Below, piece by piece: positions 41,091 through 57,087 of a stretch of DNA of 64,000 nucleotides. The position numbers and the translations under genes are program-made. Position 1 is the stretch's first letter. Each line of letters opens with the position of its first letter. The notes beneath the pieces are model-generated. The model did no database searches, had not been told where the DNA came from, and was given only the letters and a program-made list of their open reading frames with translations. Source of the stretch: Streptomyces sp. P9-A2 (lineage in GTDB: Bacteria; Actinomycetota; Actinomycetes; Streptomycetales; Streptomycetaceae); assembly GCF_036634175.1 (NCBI RefSeq), contig NZ_JAZIFX010000001.1, positions 5,642,001-5,706,000 on the forward strand, written 5' to 3'.

Positions 41091-41387
41091 GCGGACTTCG
41101 CGACGGAGGTGATCGGGGCCGAACTGCCGGTGCTGGTGGAGTTCACCGCCGACTGGTGTCCGCCGTGCCGACAGATGGCGCCGGTGCTGAGCGCGCTCGC
41201 CGCCGAGCAGGGCGGGCGGCTGAAGGTCGTGCGGCTGAACGTGGACGCCAACCCGGCCACCACCAACGCGTACAAGGTGCTGTCGATGCCGACGTTCATG
41301 GTGTTCCGGGACGGGGAACCGCTGCGGTCGATGGTGGGCGCCAGGCCCAAGCGGCGGCTGCTGGAGGAACTGGGCGAAGTGATCTGA
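41043..41387 (+). CDS. trxA: Thioredoxin
   Basis: About 114 residues. The active site is FTADWCPPCRQ (Cys39, Cys42), followed by VVRLNVDANPATTNAY and cis-Pro MPTFMVF. The N-terminal 14 residues are encoded by a palindromic element (GATGGGGGCACC ... TTGGGGGACGAC) that recurs inside other genes here, so this gene's original start was probably rewritten by its insertion. A GTG 11 nt upstream has a better ribosome site but runs into a TGA within the element; TTG 41079 is another possible start. It is probably co-transcribed with the MerR gene. Confidence 0.85.
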   Translation: MGAPPCSNEVESLGDDADFATEVIGAELPVLVEFTADWCPPCRQMAPVLSALAAEQGGRLKVVRLNVDANPATTNAYKVLSMPTFMVFRDGEPLRSMVGARPKRRLLEELGEVI

Positions 41388-41420
41388 GCCGATACCGGCG
41401 CGGGCGGTCGGCGCCGTACG

Positions 41421-41459
41421 AAAGAAACCCCCGGGTAATTGTGCCCGGGGGTTTCTTTT
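41421..41459. terminator. Intrinsic terminator after thioredoxin
   Basis: 15-bp perfect stem (AAAGAAACCCCCGGG and its complement at 41444-41458) with an 8-nt AT-rich loop and a T-run on the plus strand; the A-run at the other end makes it bidirectional. Confidence 0.95.
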
Positions 41460-41474
41460 GCGTATATTTATTGA

Positions 41475-41504
41475 CTCGCGACTTCAATAGAGTCGAGTCG
41501 CGAG
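41475..41504 (+). promoter_or_regulatory. AT-rich promoter region with inverted repeat before the helicase
   Basis: CTCGCGAC and GTCGCGAG flank a 14-nt spacer inside an unusually AT-rich 80-nt patch that includes TATATTTATTGACT. TTGACT (41471-41476) could be a -35 element. The dyad overlaps it and so could be a repressor site. Confidence 0.5.
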
Positions 41505-41544
41505 AGAAGTTCAGTGAGCACAGTATATCCGGGCGGGAGCCGAA

Positions 41545-43848
41545 TTGTCAAACAGCGAATATCCGGACCGTGAATTCCGACAGGAACAGGAATTCATCGA
41601 CGGACTGTACGCACGCGTGGACGCCCTGCGCGGAGACACCGAGGTGTCCCTCACGGACGCGCTCGGCCAGGGCAACACGCCCATGCAGGCCAGGCTGGAG
41701 CGGGACATCCTCGTCGCCGAGCGGTCCGGGCTGCTCGAGGCGCTGAACGCGGTGGACGGTTCGCTGTGCTTCGGCCGGATCGACCTCTCCTCGAACGCCA
41801 CCCACCACATCGGCCGGATCGGCCTGCGCGCCGACGACACCGAGCGCACCCCCGTCCTCATCGACTGGCGCGCCGACGTCGCCCGCCCGTTCTACCTGGC
41901 CACCGGCCACACCCCGATGGGGCTGAGGCGCCGCCGGCACATCACCTCCGAGGGGCGCACGGTCACCGCGCTGCACGACGAGATCCTCGACCTCGGTGAC
42001 GAGACCCGTACCGGCCACGAGGACCCGACCGGCGACGCCGTGCTGCTCGCCGCGCTCACCTCCGCGCGCACCGGCCGCATGGGTGACATCGTCCGCACCA
42101 TCCAGGCCGACCAGGACCGCATCATCCGCGCCCCGCACCGCGGCGTACTGGTGGTCGAGGGCGGCCCCGGCACCGGCAAGACCGCCGTGGCCCTGCACCG
42201 CGCCGCCTACCTCCTCTACGAGTACCGCGAGCTGCTGGCCCGCCGCGCCGTCCTGATCGTCGGCCCCAACCCGGCGTTCCTCGGCTACATCGGCGAGGTG
42301 CTGCCCAGCCTCGGTGAGACCGGGGTGCTGCTCGCGACCGTCGGCGAGCTGTTCCCCGGCGTGAGGACCACCCGGGCGGACACCCCCGAGGCCGCCGCGG
42401 TGAAGGGCCGGGCCGCCATGGCGGACGTCCTCGCCGAGGCCGTCCGCGACCGGCAGGCGCTGCCCGACCCGGTGATCACCATCGAGCACGACCGCGAGAT
42501 CCTCATGCTGGACGACGGCCTGGTCCGGGTCGCCCGCGAACGCACCCGCGCCGCCGAGCTGCCGCACAACACGTCCCGCGAGTACTTCGAGGGCCACATC
42601 CTCAACGCGCTCACCGACATGGTCGCCGAACGCATCGGCACCGACCCGTACGACGGCAGCAACCTGCTCGACCCCAGCGACATCACCCAGATCCGCGACG
42701 AGCTCGCCGAGAACCCCGAAGTATGGTCGGCCGTAGACCAGCTGTGGCCCCGGATCACCCCGCAGCGGCTGGTCGCCGACTTCCTCGCCGCCCCCGAGGA
42801 GTTCCTGCCGGCCGAGGACGCCGCCGCCGTGCGCCGTCCGGTGACCCGGCACTGGACCGTCGCCGACGTGCCACTGCTCGACGAGGCCGCCGAACTCCTC
42901 GGCGAGGACGACCGGTTGCTGCGCGAGCGGGCCGACCGGGAGCGGCGGACGCAGATCGCCTACGCCCAGGGCGTCCTGGACGTGTCGTACGCGTCGCGGA
43001 CCTTCGAGTTCGAGGACAAGGAGGAGGGCGACCCCGAATCCTCCGAGGTCCTGTCCGCGCACGACATCATCGACGCGGAACGCTTCGCGGAGCGGCACGA
43101 GGAGGACGACCACCGCAGCGCCGCCGAACGGGCCGCCGCCGACCGCACCTGGGCGTTCGGCCACATCATCGTCGACGAGGCACAGGAACTGTCGCCGATG
43201 GCCTGGAGGCTGCTGATGCGGCGCAGCCCGACCCGCTCGATGACCCTGGTCGGCGACCCGGCGCAGACCTCGGAGGCGGGCGGGGTCGGCTCCTGGGAGG
43301 ACATCCTCGCCCCGTACGTCGAGGACCGCTGGGAGCACACCCGGCTCGGCGTCAACTACCGGACCCCGGCCGAGATCATGGACGTCGCGGCGGCCGTGGT
43401 CCGTGCCGAACACCCCGGCTTCGAGCCGCCCGGCTCGGTCCGCTCCACCGGCCTGCGCCCCTGGGCCCGCGCCACCGACGACCTGCCCGGCGCCGTCGCC
43501 GAGGCCGTCGCCGAATTCACCGCCGGGTCCCCGGGGCCCCAGGACCCGCCCGGACCGGACGGCACCGCGCCGGGCCGGCTCGCCGTCATCGCCCCGCGCG
43601 ACCTGCACCGCGCCCTGGCCGCCCGGCTGGACGGGGTCACGGCGGGCACCGAACCGGACCTGACGCAGGGGGTCGTACTGCTCGACCCGCGGCAGGCCAA
43701 AGGCCTGGAGTTCGACTCCGTCCTGGTGGTCGAACCGGGGCGCTACGGCACCAGCGACCTGTACGTGGCGCTGACCCGCGCCACCCAGCGGCTCGGCGTC
43801 CTGCACACCGAACCGCTGCCGAAGCCGCTGGCCGACACCCTGACGTAG
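41545..43848 (+). CDS. HelD-like UvrD-family helicase (RNA polymerase-associated)
   Basis: 767 residues. An N-terminal coiled region (EFRQEQEFIDGLYARVDALRG) precedes the SF1 core: Walker A GGPGTGKTAVALHRAAYLLY (about residue 207), Walker B FGHIIVDEAQELSPMAWRLL, then SMTLVGDPAQTSE, LGVNYRTPAEIMD and the C-terminal YVALTRATQRLGVL. Lack of a DNA-binding accessory domain and the arrangement fit HelD, which frees stalled RNA polymerase; the Streptomyces HelR subgroup gives rifamycin tolerance, but I saw no rifamycin-associated element upstream, so I leave it as HelD-like. TTG 41545 has GGGAG 5 nt upstream. Confidence 0.88.
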   Translation: MSNSEYPDREFRQEQEFIDGLYARVDALRGDTEVSLTDALGQGNTPMQARLERDILVAERSGLLEALNAVDGSLCFGRIDLSSNATHHIGRIGLRADDTERTPVLIDWRADVARPFYLATGHTPMGLRRRRHITSEGRTVTALHDEILDLGDETRTGHEDPTGDAVLLAALTSARTGRMGDIVRTIQADQDRIIRAPHRGVLVVEGGPGTGKTAVALHRAAYLLYEYRELLARRAVLIVGPNPAFLGYIGEVLPSLGETGVLLATVGELFPGVRTTRADTPEAAAVKGRAAMADVLAEAVRDRQALPDPVITIEHDREILMLDDGLVRVARERTRAAELPHNTSREYFEGHILNALTDMVAERIGTDPYDGSNLLDPSDITQIRDELAENPEVWSAVDQLWPRITPQRLVADFLAAPEEFLPAEDAAAVRRPVTRHWTVADVPLLDEAAELLGEDDRLLRERADRERRTQIAYAQGVLDVSYASRTFEFEDKEEGDPESSEVLSAHDIIDAERFAERHEEDDHRSAAERAAADRTWAFGHIIVDEAQELSPMAWRLLMRRSPTRSMTLVGDPAQTSEAGGVGSWEDILAPYVEDRWEHTRLGVNYRTPAEIMDVAAAVVRAEHPGFEPPGSVRSTGLRPWARATDDLPGAVAEAVAEFTAGSPGPQDPPGPDGTAPGRLAVIAPRDLHRALAARLDGVTAGTEPDLTQGVVLLDPRQAKGLEFDSVLVVEPGRYGTSDLYVALTRATQRLGVLHTEPLPKPLADTLT

Positions 43849-43888
43849 CGCCCGCCCGCCCTCCGCCCGGCCTGCTCTCGCCCGCCGG

Positions 43889-46390
<2,502 letters not shown>

Positions 46391-46410
46391 GGACGGAGCC
46401 TCCTGAGGGA

Positions 46411-46475
46411 AGGTCGGGTGGTCGGGTCAGGTCAGGTCGGGTCAGGTCAGGTCGGGTCCGGTCGGGTCAGGTCCG
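46411..46475. repeat. GGTCR pentamer tract overlapping the maltokinase 3' end
   Basis: 65 bp of GGTCA/GGTCG units. The last 11 or so codons of mak (AGPDPTGPDLT) are written by it, and the glgB leader begins just after. A slip here would change the maltokinase C-terminus. Confidence 0.9.
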
Positions 46476-47893
46476 GCGAGTCTGCGCACCGCCGCCAACG
46501 GGACCGGAAGCCACTGGGGCCGGTGCCGGGCCTCGTACAGCACCTCGTAGACGGCCTTGTCCGTCTCGTACGCGCGCAGCATCACGGGATCGGTGCGCGG
46601 ATCCGTGCCCGCCGCCTCCGCGTAGCCGGAGCAGTACGCCGCCCGGCAGTGCTCGGCCCAGTCCGGCTGCGGCGGGTCCGCGGAGCGGGCCGCGTAGTCG
46701 AAGGACCGCAGCATGGCGGCCACGTCCCGGACCACGGGCTGCGGCATCCGCCGCTCGGCGAGCGGCCGGGCCGGTTCGCCCTCGAAGTCGATCAGCGACC
46801 ACTCTCCCCCACTGCCGAAAGCGTGGGAGGAGCCCCTGGCCGGGGACCGCAGGCACTGGCCGAGATGCAGATCGCCGTGCACCCGCTGGGCGGTCCAGGT
46901 CTGCCCCTCGGCGGCCAGGCCGTCCAGGGCGGTGTACGCCGAGCCGAGACCGGTCGCGTACGGCCGCAGCGCGGGCACCGCCCGGACGGCCGCCGCCAGC
47001 CGCTCGGTCATGCCGGCGACCATGGCCCGCAGCCCGCTGTGCCCCAGGGTGACCGTGGGCAGCGCGCGGGCCAGCGCGGTGTGCACCTCGGCGGTGGCCC
47101 GCCCCAGCGCCCGCGCCTCGGCGACGAAGTCCTCGCCCTTGGCCAGCTCCCGCAGCGCCAGCTCCCACCCGTCCGTCGCACCCTGCACGAACGGCTGGAG
47201 CACGCCCAGTACATGGGGCTCACCGGGATCGGCCGGGTCCGGGTCCGCGACCAGCCACGCCGTGGGCGGCGGTACTCGCGGGCAGCCCTCGCGGGCCAGC
47301 GCCAGCGGCAGCTCCAGATCGGGATTGATCCCGGGCACGATCCGGCGCAGCAACTTCAGGATGAACGTATCTCCGTAGACGACGGACGAATTCGACTGTT
47401 CGACCGTCATCAGGCGTGGCACCAGACCGGGCCGGATCTCCTGCCCCGGGTCCCGTTCGAAGCGCAGCCCGCCGATCCGGGCCCGGCTGCGCAGGGCCTC
47501 CAGGAGCAGTTCGGCGGGCCGGGTGTCGTGCAGGGCCTCGTAGACCGTCCGGCCGGCGAGCGGGCCCTCACTCACATGCCCGATCAGCGCGGGCGCCAGC
47601 CGGGGCGGCAGCGCCTCGCGCACGCCTATGAGGAGCTGGTAGCACTCTCCGGGCTGCTCCTGGCCGCCGTGGCCCGGTAACAGCGGCTGGTGGGCGCGTA
47701 CGAGCAGGTGGTAAAGACCCAGCTTGGTGGTGGGCGGCAGCAGTTCGGTGGCCGCGACCAGGGCGAACCCGGTGACCGGGCGGTCCTTGCCGGCGAACCA
47801 GCGCTGCCGCGGCAGCCATTCCCTCAGGAGTGGATCAAGTGACGCAAGGAGGCCGGGCGGGCTCGTGACGGTGCGTGTGACGGCTTCCGACAT
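46442..47893 (-). CDS. mak: Maltokinase
   Basis: 483 residues. It phosphorylates maltose to maltose 1-phosphate for GlgE. Visible motifs: LLREWLPRQRWFAGKDR, the N-lobe strand VYGDTFILKLLRR with the ATP Lys, QRVHGDLHLGQCLR (catalytic Asp) and SLIDFEGEPARPL (metal Asp). Within the C-lobe, between LGQCL and WSLIDFEGE, there is an extra loop RSPARGSSHAFGSGGE encoded by a palindromic element also found in glgP. ATG 47893 has AAAGGA upstream. Traditional Streptomyces name pep2. Confidence 0.95.
   Translation of the reverse strand: MSEAVTRTVTSPPGLLASLDPLLREWLPRQRWFAGKDRPVTGFALVAATELLPPTTKLGLYHLLVRAHQPLLPGHGGQEQPGECYQLLIGVREALPPRLAPALIGHVSEGPLAGRTVYEALHDTRPAELLLEALRSRARIGGLRFERDPGQEIRPGLVPRLMTVEQSNSSVVYGDTFILKLLRRIVPGINPDLELPLALAREGCPRVPPPTAWLVADPDPADPGEPHVLGVLQPFVQGATDGWELALRELAKGEDFVAEARALGRATAEVHTALARALPTVTLGHSGLRAMVAGMTERLAAAVRAVPALRPYATGLGSAYTALDGLAAEGQTWTAQRVHGDLHLGQCLRSPARGSSHAFGSGGEWSLIDFEGEPARPLAERRMPQPVVRDVAAMLRSFDYAARSADPPQPDWAEHCRAAYCSGYAEAAGTDPRTDPVMLRAYETDKAVYEVLYEARHRPQWLPVPLAAVRRLAGPDPTGPDLT
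46803..46836. repeat. Palindromic interspersed element inside mak
   Basis: Shares CCCCACTGCCGAAAGCGTGGG exactly with the reverse complement of the glgP element apart from length at the ends. It is in frame and encodes the SSHAFGSGG loop. Confidence 0.8.
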
Positions 47894-48177
47894 GGCGTCG
47901 CGTCCTTTCCGCGTCGGGTGCGGAGGAGCGTCGGGTTGCGTGAAGGGTGCCCAGGGCGGGACGGAGGAAACCGTCCCGCCCTGATGGTGGCCAAAGGCCT
48001 CACCGGCGGATGCGGAGCCGGAACCATGGGCGTTCACGCCACTCGAAGCGGGAGCGTGTCCTTGCCGATCATTCGGAAAGGTTTCACGCGACAAGCGCGC
48101 AGTTGATGACCGAGCCGCCCCGCCCGGTGCCTGAACGGCCCGGGCGGTACCCCCATGGCGGGCTCGGGCCCTCTTGA

Positions 48178-52289
<4,112 letters not shown>

Positions 52290-52580
52290 GACCGCTCCTG
52301 TCCGCGTCAACGTAGGCGGGCGGATGACTGTGGGGAGGTGGGTCCTGCGGTGTCTGCGGTGTCCTGCGTAATACTCCGTGATGCTCCGTCGTGTTCCGTG
52401 GTGCACGGCGGTGTTCCTGAGGGGTGTACCGAAGGAGCCTTCCCACCCTGTTCGGGTGAGCAATCCGACACTTTGTTAACTACTCGCGCGTATGTCGACA
52501 CACAAGACCGGCCTCGCCCGTACAGGGCGGAGCCGGTCCTTGACGGGCCGCTCCCACGCAGCCGTCAGCAAGCCTCCGGC
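52290..52580. other. Promoter region upstream of glgE
   Basis: Non-coding. Around 52370-52425 it contains short direct repeats (ACTCCGTGATG, GCTCCGTCGTG, GTTCCGTGGTG), and an AT-rich patch at about 52467-52490 (CACTTTGTTAACTACTCG) that is the best place for the glgE promoter. No gene is seen here. Confidence 0.55.
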
Positions 52581-52618
52581 GCCTCTCGTTCGGATCGGGC
52601 CGGATCCGAACGAGAGGC
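52581..52618 (-). terminator. Terminator of the subtilase gene
   Basis: Perfect 16-bp stem (52581-52596 with 52603-52618) and a 6-nt loop, starting 2 nt after the S8 protease stop. Confidence 0.92.
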
Positions 52619-52620
52619 CC

Positions 52621-53835
52621 CTAGGGCGCCGGCGCCCGCAGCAGCCGGTTCGGCGAGCCGAGCCCGCGGCTGCTCACCTTCCCGGTCGTCGCCCCCTTGG
52701 CCAGGGCGTTCGCCACCTGTGCCGGAGTCGCCCGCCGGTGTCCGGCGAGGTACAGCGCCGCCGCGCCCGCCGCGTGCGGGGACGCCATCGACGTACCCGA
52801 GGCGGCGACTTGGCCGGTGTCGCTCGTGGCGGACGCCGAGGTGATGGCGACCCCGGGAGCGAACAGGTCGACGGCCGAGCCGTGATTGGAAAAGGCCGGT
52901 TTCTTGTCCTGCCGGTCGGTCGCGCCCACCGTGATCGCCTGTTTGATCCCCGCGGGTGAGTACAGCGCGGCCGCGTTCGCCTCATTGCCCGCCGCGACCG
53001 TGTAGCTGACGCCGGACGCGATGGAGGCGCGGACGGCGGCGTTCAGTTGCGCGTTGTGGAAGCCGCCGAGACTGAGGTTGGCGACCGCGGGCCTCTTCGC
53101 GTTCCGGGTCACCCAGTCGATGCCCGCGATCACCTGGGCCGTGGTGCCCGAACCCGCGTCGTCCAGCACGCGCACGGAGACGATCCGGGCCCGCTTCGCG
53201 ACGCCGTACGTCTTCCCCGCGACGATGCCGGCCACATGGGTGCCGTGGCCGTTGCCGTCCTGGGCGGTCCGGTCGTTCTGGACGAAGTCCCAGCCGTGCC
53301 GGGCCCGGCCGCCGAAGTCCCGGTGCGAGATCCGTACGCCGGTGTCGATGACGTAGACCGTCACCCCGGCACCCGCCGTGTCCGGCGAGGCGTACCGCTT
53401 GTTCAGCGGCAGGTCCCGCTGGTCGACCCGGTCGAGTCCCCAGGACGGCGGGTTCTTCTGTGTGCCGGCCCCGGTCACCCGGGTGTCCTGGGTGACCGAG
53501 GAGACCCGGGGGTCGGCCGCGAGCCGCGCCGCCTGTCTCGCGTTCGCCCGGACGGCGTAGCCGTTCAGCACCGTGCCGTAGGTGTGGCTGATTCCCGCCC
53601 CGTGGCGCGCGGCGAGCTCTCTGCCCGCCGCCGAGCGGGCCGCGGTCCCCTCCTTCAATGTCACCAGGTAGCTGCCTGCCACGGAGCCGGGTGCTCCGGC
53701 GCCGGATATCCGCCCCATGGGCGCGGCGTGCGCGGGCAGGGTCGCGGCCGAAACCGTCGCGGCGCACAGGATCGCCGTCATGGTCGCCGTCATGCCCCCC
53801 GCCCGGCGCAGACGCCGCGTTCGCGTCCGTGCCAT
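52621..53835 (-). CDS. Secreted subtilisin-like serine protease (S8)
   Basis: 404 residues. Signal peptide with twin-basic start (MARTRTRRLRRAGG, hydrophobic core to about residue 38, ending LPAHAAP), an inhibitor_I9 propeptide (GSYLVTLKEGTAARSAAG ... GYAVRANARQAARLA), and the protease domain with Asp in VYVIDTGVRISHRDF, His in GNGHGTHVAGIVAG and Ser in GTSMASPHAAGAAALY. It probably acts in extracellular protein breakdown. No P-domain. It is transcribed alone, divergent from glgP. Confidence 0.95.
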   Translation of the reverse strand: MARTRTRRLRRAGGMTATMTAILCAATVSAATLPAHAAPMGRISGAGAPGSVAGSYLVTLKEGTAARSAAGRELAARHGAGISHTYGTVLNGYAVRANARQAARLAADPRVSSVTQDTRVTGAGTQKNPPSWGLDRVDQRDLPLNKRYASPDTAGAGVTVYVIDTGVRISHRDFGGRARHGWDFVQNDRTAQDGNGHGTHVAGIVAGKTYGVAKRARIVSVRVLDDAGSGTTAQVIAGIDWVTRNAKRPAVANLSLGGFHNAQLNAAVRASIASGVSYTVAAGNEANAAALYSPAGIKQAITVGATDRQDKKPAFSNHGSAVDLFAPGVAITSASATSDTGQVAASGTSMASPHAAGAAALYLAGHRRATPAQVANALAKGATTGKVSSRGLGSPNRLLRAPAP

Positions 53836-54125
53836 GGTCCGAGTTCCCCTCCTCGACTCGGCGTACGGCGTCGCGGGCCGGGGTGCACCCGGCGCGGGCC
53901 GGCACGCCATCGTGGCAGCGTCTCGTGCGGAACGAAGCCCCACAAGGGCGCCTACGGGTAGGGAATCGGCCATATCCGCCTTGTGGCGAATCGTTTGGCC
54001 CGGGGCGCGCCGGTGCCGGGTTGTCCGGCTTCCGCCGTGGATGCCGTTTCCGCCGGTAGTGTCGTGCGGGACGACCGGACGCACACTGCCGTCCCTCCGC
54101 ACCGCGACTCGCGCCGAGGTGGAAT

Positions 54126-56801
54126 TTGAAGGCGATCCGTCGATTCACCGTCCGACCCGTTCTCCCCGACCCCCTCCGGCCCCTCAGCGACCTGGCCCGC
54201 AATCTGCGCTGGTCCTGGCACGCGCCGACCGGCGACCTCTTCCAGTCCGTCGACCCCGAATGCTGGGCCGCCTGCGGCCGCGACCCCGTACGGCTGCTGG
54301 GCAGCGTGGGGCCCGAGCGGCTCGCCGAGCTGGCCGGCGACCGCGCGTTCCTGGACCGCCTCGACGCGGCCGCGGACGACCTGCACACGTACATGACCGG
54401 CGACCGCTGGTACCAGACCCAGTCCGGCACCCGGCCGCGTAGCGACCAACTGCCCGCAGCCATCGCCTACTTCTCCCCGGAGTTCGGCATCACGGCCGCT
54501 CTGCCGCAGTACTCCGGCGGGCTCGGCATCCTCGCCGGCGACCATCTCAAGGCCGCCAGCGACCTCGGCGTCCCGCTGATCGGTGTCGGCCTGCTCTACC
54601 GGCACGGGTACTTCCGCCAGAGCCTGTCCCGGGACGGCTGGCAGCAGGAGCACTACCCCGTCCTCGACCCCAACGAGCTGCCCCTCGTCCAGCTCAAGGA
54701 GCCGGACGGCACGCCTGCCCTGGTGAGCCTCGCGCTGCCCGGCGGCCGGTCGCTGCGCGCCCGGATCTGGCTGGCCCAGGTGGGCAGGGTCCCCCTGCTC
54801 CTGCTGGACTCCGACGTCGAGGAGAACGACCTCGGCGAACGCGGCGTCACCGACCGGCTCTACGGCGGCGGCAGCGAGCACCGGCTCCTCCAGGAGATGC
54901 TGCTCGGCATAGGGGGTGTGCGGGCGGTGCGCGCGTACTGCCGGCTCACCGGACACGCGGCGCCCGAGGTGTTCCACACCAACGAGGGCCACGCCGGTTT
55001 CCTCGGCCTGGAGCGCATCGCCGAACTGGGCTCCGACGGGCTGGAGTTCGACGCCGCTCTGGAGGCCGTCCGGGCCGGGACCGTGTTCACCACGCACACC
55101 CCCGTACCGGCCGGCATCGACCGCTTCGACCGCGACCTGGTCGCCCGCCACTTCGGCCCCGACGCCGAACTGCCGGGCATCGACGTCGACCGCGTCATCG
55201 GACTGGGCCGGGAGACGTATCCCGGCGGCGAACCCGGCCTCTTCAACATGGCCGTGATGGGCCTGCGCCTCGCCCAGCGCGCCAACGGCGTGTCCCTGCT
55301 GCACGGCAGCGTCAGCCGCGAGATGTTCGCCGGACTCTGGCCCGGATTCGACCCCGAGGAGGTGCCCATCACCTCCGTGACCAACGGGGTGCACGCGCCC
55401 ACCTGGGTCGCCCCCGAGGTGCTCCGGCTCGGCGCCCGGCAGATCGGTGCCGAGCGCGCCGAGGAGGCACTGACCGTCGGCGGCTCGGACCGCTGGGACT
55501 CGGTCGCGGACATCCCGGACGAGGACATCTGGGAGCTGCGCCGGTCCCTGCGCACCCTGCTGGTGATGGAGGTGCGGGAGCGGCTGCGCGCCTCCTGGCG
55601 GCAGCGCGGCGCCGGGACGGCGGAACTGGGCTGGGTCGACCGGGTGCTCGACCCGGACGTGCTGACCATCGGGTTCGCCCGGCGGGTCCCCTCGTACAAG
55701 CGGCTGACGCTGATGCTGCAGGACCGGGACCGGCTGACGAACCTGCTGCTGCACCCCGAGCGGCCGGTGCAGATCGTGGTCGCGGGCAAGGCGCACCCGG
55801 CGGACGAGAGCGGCAAGCGGCTCATCCAGGAGCTGGTCCGGTTCGCCGACGAACCCCGTGTGCGGCACCGCATCGTGTTCCTGCCCGACTACGGCATGGC
55901 GATGGCGCAGAAGCTCTACCCCGGCTGCGACATCTGGCTGAACAACCCGCTGCGGCCGCTGGAGGCGTGCGGCACCAGCGGCATGAAGGCCGCTCTCAAC
56001 GGCTGCCTCAACCTCTCGGTGCTGGACGGCTGGTGGGACGAGTGGTTCCAGCCCGACTTCGGCTGGGCCGTCCCCACCGCGGACGGGGCGGATGGGGGCA
56101 CCCCCACGCTTTCGGCAGTGGGGGACGACCCCGACCGGCGCGACGCCATAGAGGCCGCCGCGCTGTACGACCTGCTGGAGCAGCGGATCACCCCGCGCTT
56201 CTACGAGCGGGGCGAGAGCGGGCTGCCGGACCGGTGGCTGGAGATGGTCCGGCACACCCTGAGCCTGCTCGGGCCGAAGGTGCTGGCCGGCCGTATGGTC
56301 CGCGAGTACGTCGAGCGCCTGTACGCGCCCGCCGCCGGCGGCCACCGCGCGATGGACCCGGACGCCGCGCGGGACCTCGCCCGGTGGAAGACGCGGGTGC
56401 GCGCCGCCTGGCACGGCGTGACCGTCGACCACGTCGAGACGTCGGAGACGACGGGCACGGCGGGCACGGCGGAACTCGGCACCACCCTCGGGCTGCGGGT
56501 GCGCGTCGGCCTCGGCGGCCTCGGCCCGGACGACGTCGAGGTCCAGGCGGTCTCCGGGCGGGTGGACGAGGAGGACCGCATCGCCGACGGGACCCCCGTG
56601 CCGCTGAAGCCGGTGGGCGCCGCCGACCTGGAGGGCCGCTGGGTGTACGAGGGCCCGCTCTCCCTGGACCGCACCGGGCCGTTCGGCTACACGGTCCGTA
56701 TCCTGCCCAGCCACCGGCTGCTGGCGCAGGGCATGGAACTGGGCCTGGTCGCGGTCCCCTCGGAGGACGTCCTGGGGGCCGCCGGGTTACTGATGCGGTG
56801 A
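54126..56801 (+). CDS. glgP: Alpha-glucan (maltodextrin/glycogen) phosphorylase
   Basis: 891 residues of the actinobacterial GlgP type. An N-terminal DUF3417 domain (LSDLARNLRWSWHAPTGDLF) precedes the phosphorylase core: SPEFGITAALPQYSGGLGILAGDHLK, HTNEGHAGFL and the PLP Lys in CGTSGMKAALNG. It releases glucose 1-phosphate from alpha-1,4-glucan, the degradative partner of the GlgE route. TTG 54126 has GAGGTGGA upstream. An in-frame palindromic insert encodes ADGGTPTLSAVGDD (about residues 655-668). Codon 888 is TTA, four codons before the end, so full translation would depend on the bldA tRNA. Confidence 0.95.
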   Translation: MKAIRRFTVRPVLPDPLRPLSDLARNLRWSWHAPTGDLFQSVDPECWAACGRDPVRLLGSVGPERLAELAGDRAFLDRLDAAADDLHTYMTGDRWYQTQSGTRPRSDQLPAAIAYFSPEFGITAALPQYSGGLGILAGDHLKAASDLGVPLIGVGLLYRHGYFRQSLSRDGWQQEHYPVLDPNELPLVQLKEPDGTPALVSLALPGGRSLRARIWLAQVGRVPLLLLDSDVEENDLGERGVTDRLYGGGSEHRLLQEMLLGIGGVRAVRAYCRLTGHAAPEVFHTNEGHAGFLGLERIAELGSDGLEFDAALEAVRAGTVFTTHTPVPAGIDRFDRDLVARHFGPDAELPGIDVDRVIGLGRETYPGGEPGLFNMAVMGLRLAQRANGVSLLHGSVSREMFAGLWPGFDPEEVPITSVTNGVHAPTWVAPEVLRLGARQIGAERAEEALTVGGSDRWDSVADIPDEDIWELRRSLRTLLVMEVRERLRASWRQRGAGTAELGWVDRVLDPDVLTIGFARRVPSYKRLTLMLQDRDRLTNLLLHPERPVQIVVAGKAHPADESGKRLIQELVRFADEPRVRHRIVFLPDYGMAMAQKLYPGCDIWLNNPLRPLEACGTSGMKAALNGCLNLSVLDGWWDEWFQPDFGWAVPTADGADGGTPTLSAVGDDPDRRDAIEAAALYDLLEQRITPRFYERGESGLPDRWLEMVRHTLSLLGPKVLAGRMVREYVERLYAPAAGGHRAMDPDAARDLARWKTRVRAAWHGVTVDHVETSETTGTAGTAELGTTLGLRVRVGLGGLGPDDVEVQAVSGRVDEEDRIADGTPVPLKPVGAADLEGRWVYEGPLSLDRTGPFGYTVRILPSHRLLAQGMELGLVAVPSEDVLGAAGLLMR
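56091..56128. repeat. Palindromic interspersed element inside glgP
   Basis: GATGGGGGCACC followed by a hairpin, CCCCCAC (56101-56107) with GTGGGGG (56118-56124) around GCTTTCGGCA. It is in frame, encoding GGTPTLSAVGDD, just where the protein crosses a surface loop after FGWAVPTAD. Confidence 0.8.
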
Positions 56802-57087
56802 GGCGCCGGTAGCGGTAGCGGGCGGTGCCAGGGCCGGTCCGGCGGATCACGTCGGAGGCGCCGACGGCACCTTGTCGACGCAGGCGAGCGGGGGCGTGGT
56901 GGCCCCTCCCTGTTCGTGGGGGTCCTCCCTGTTCATGGGCCCCCTGTTCGAGAGGTGCCGAGAACTCGGAGAGGCGCCGAGAGCTCGGGGGAAGGTCCAG
57001 CCGCAAGGCGGAGGAGGACGTGCCGGGCCCCGCGCCTTGGGCATGATCCGCCGGACAGGCGCTGGCGGGCGGATGCTGCGGAGGGCC

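Noticed and set aside
41460..41544. Rifamycin-associated element that would mark HelR
   Set aside because: The inverted repeat present (CTCGCGAC/GTCGCGAG) does not match the element as I remember it.
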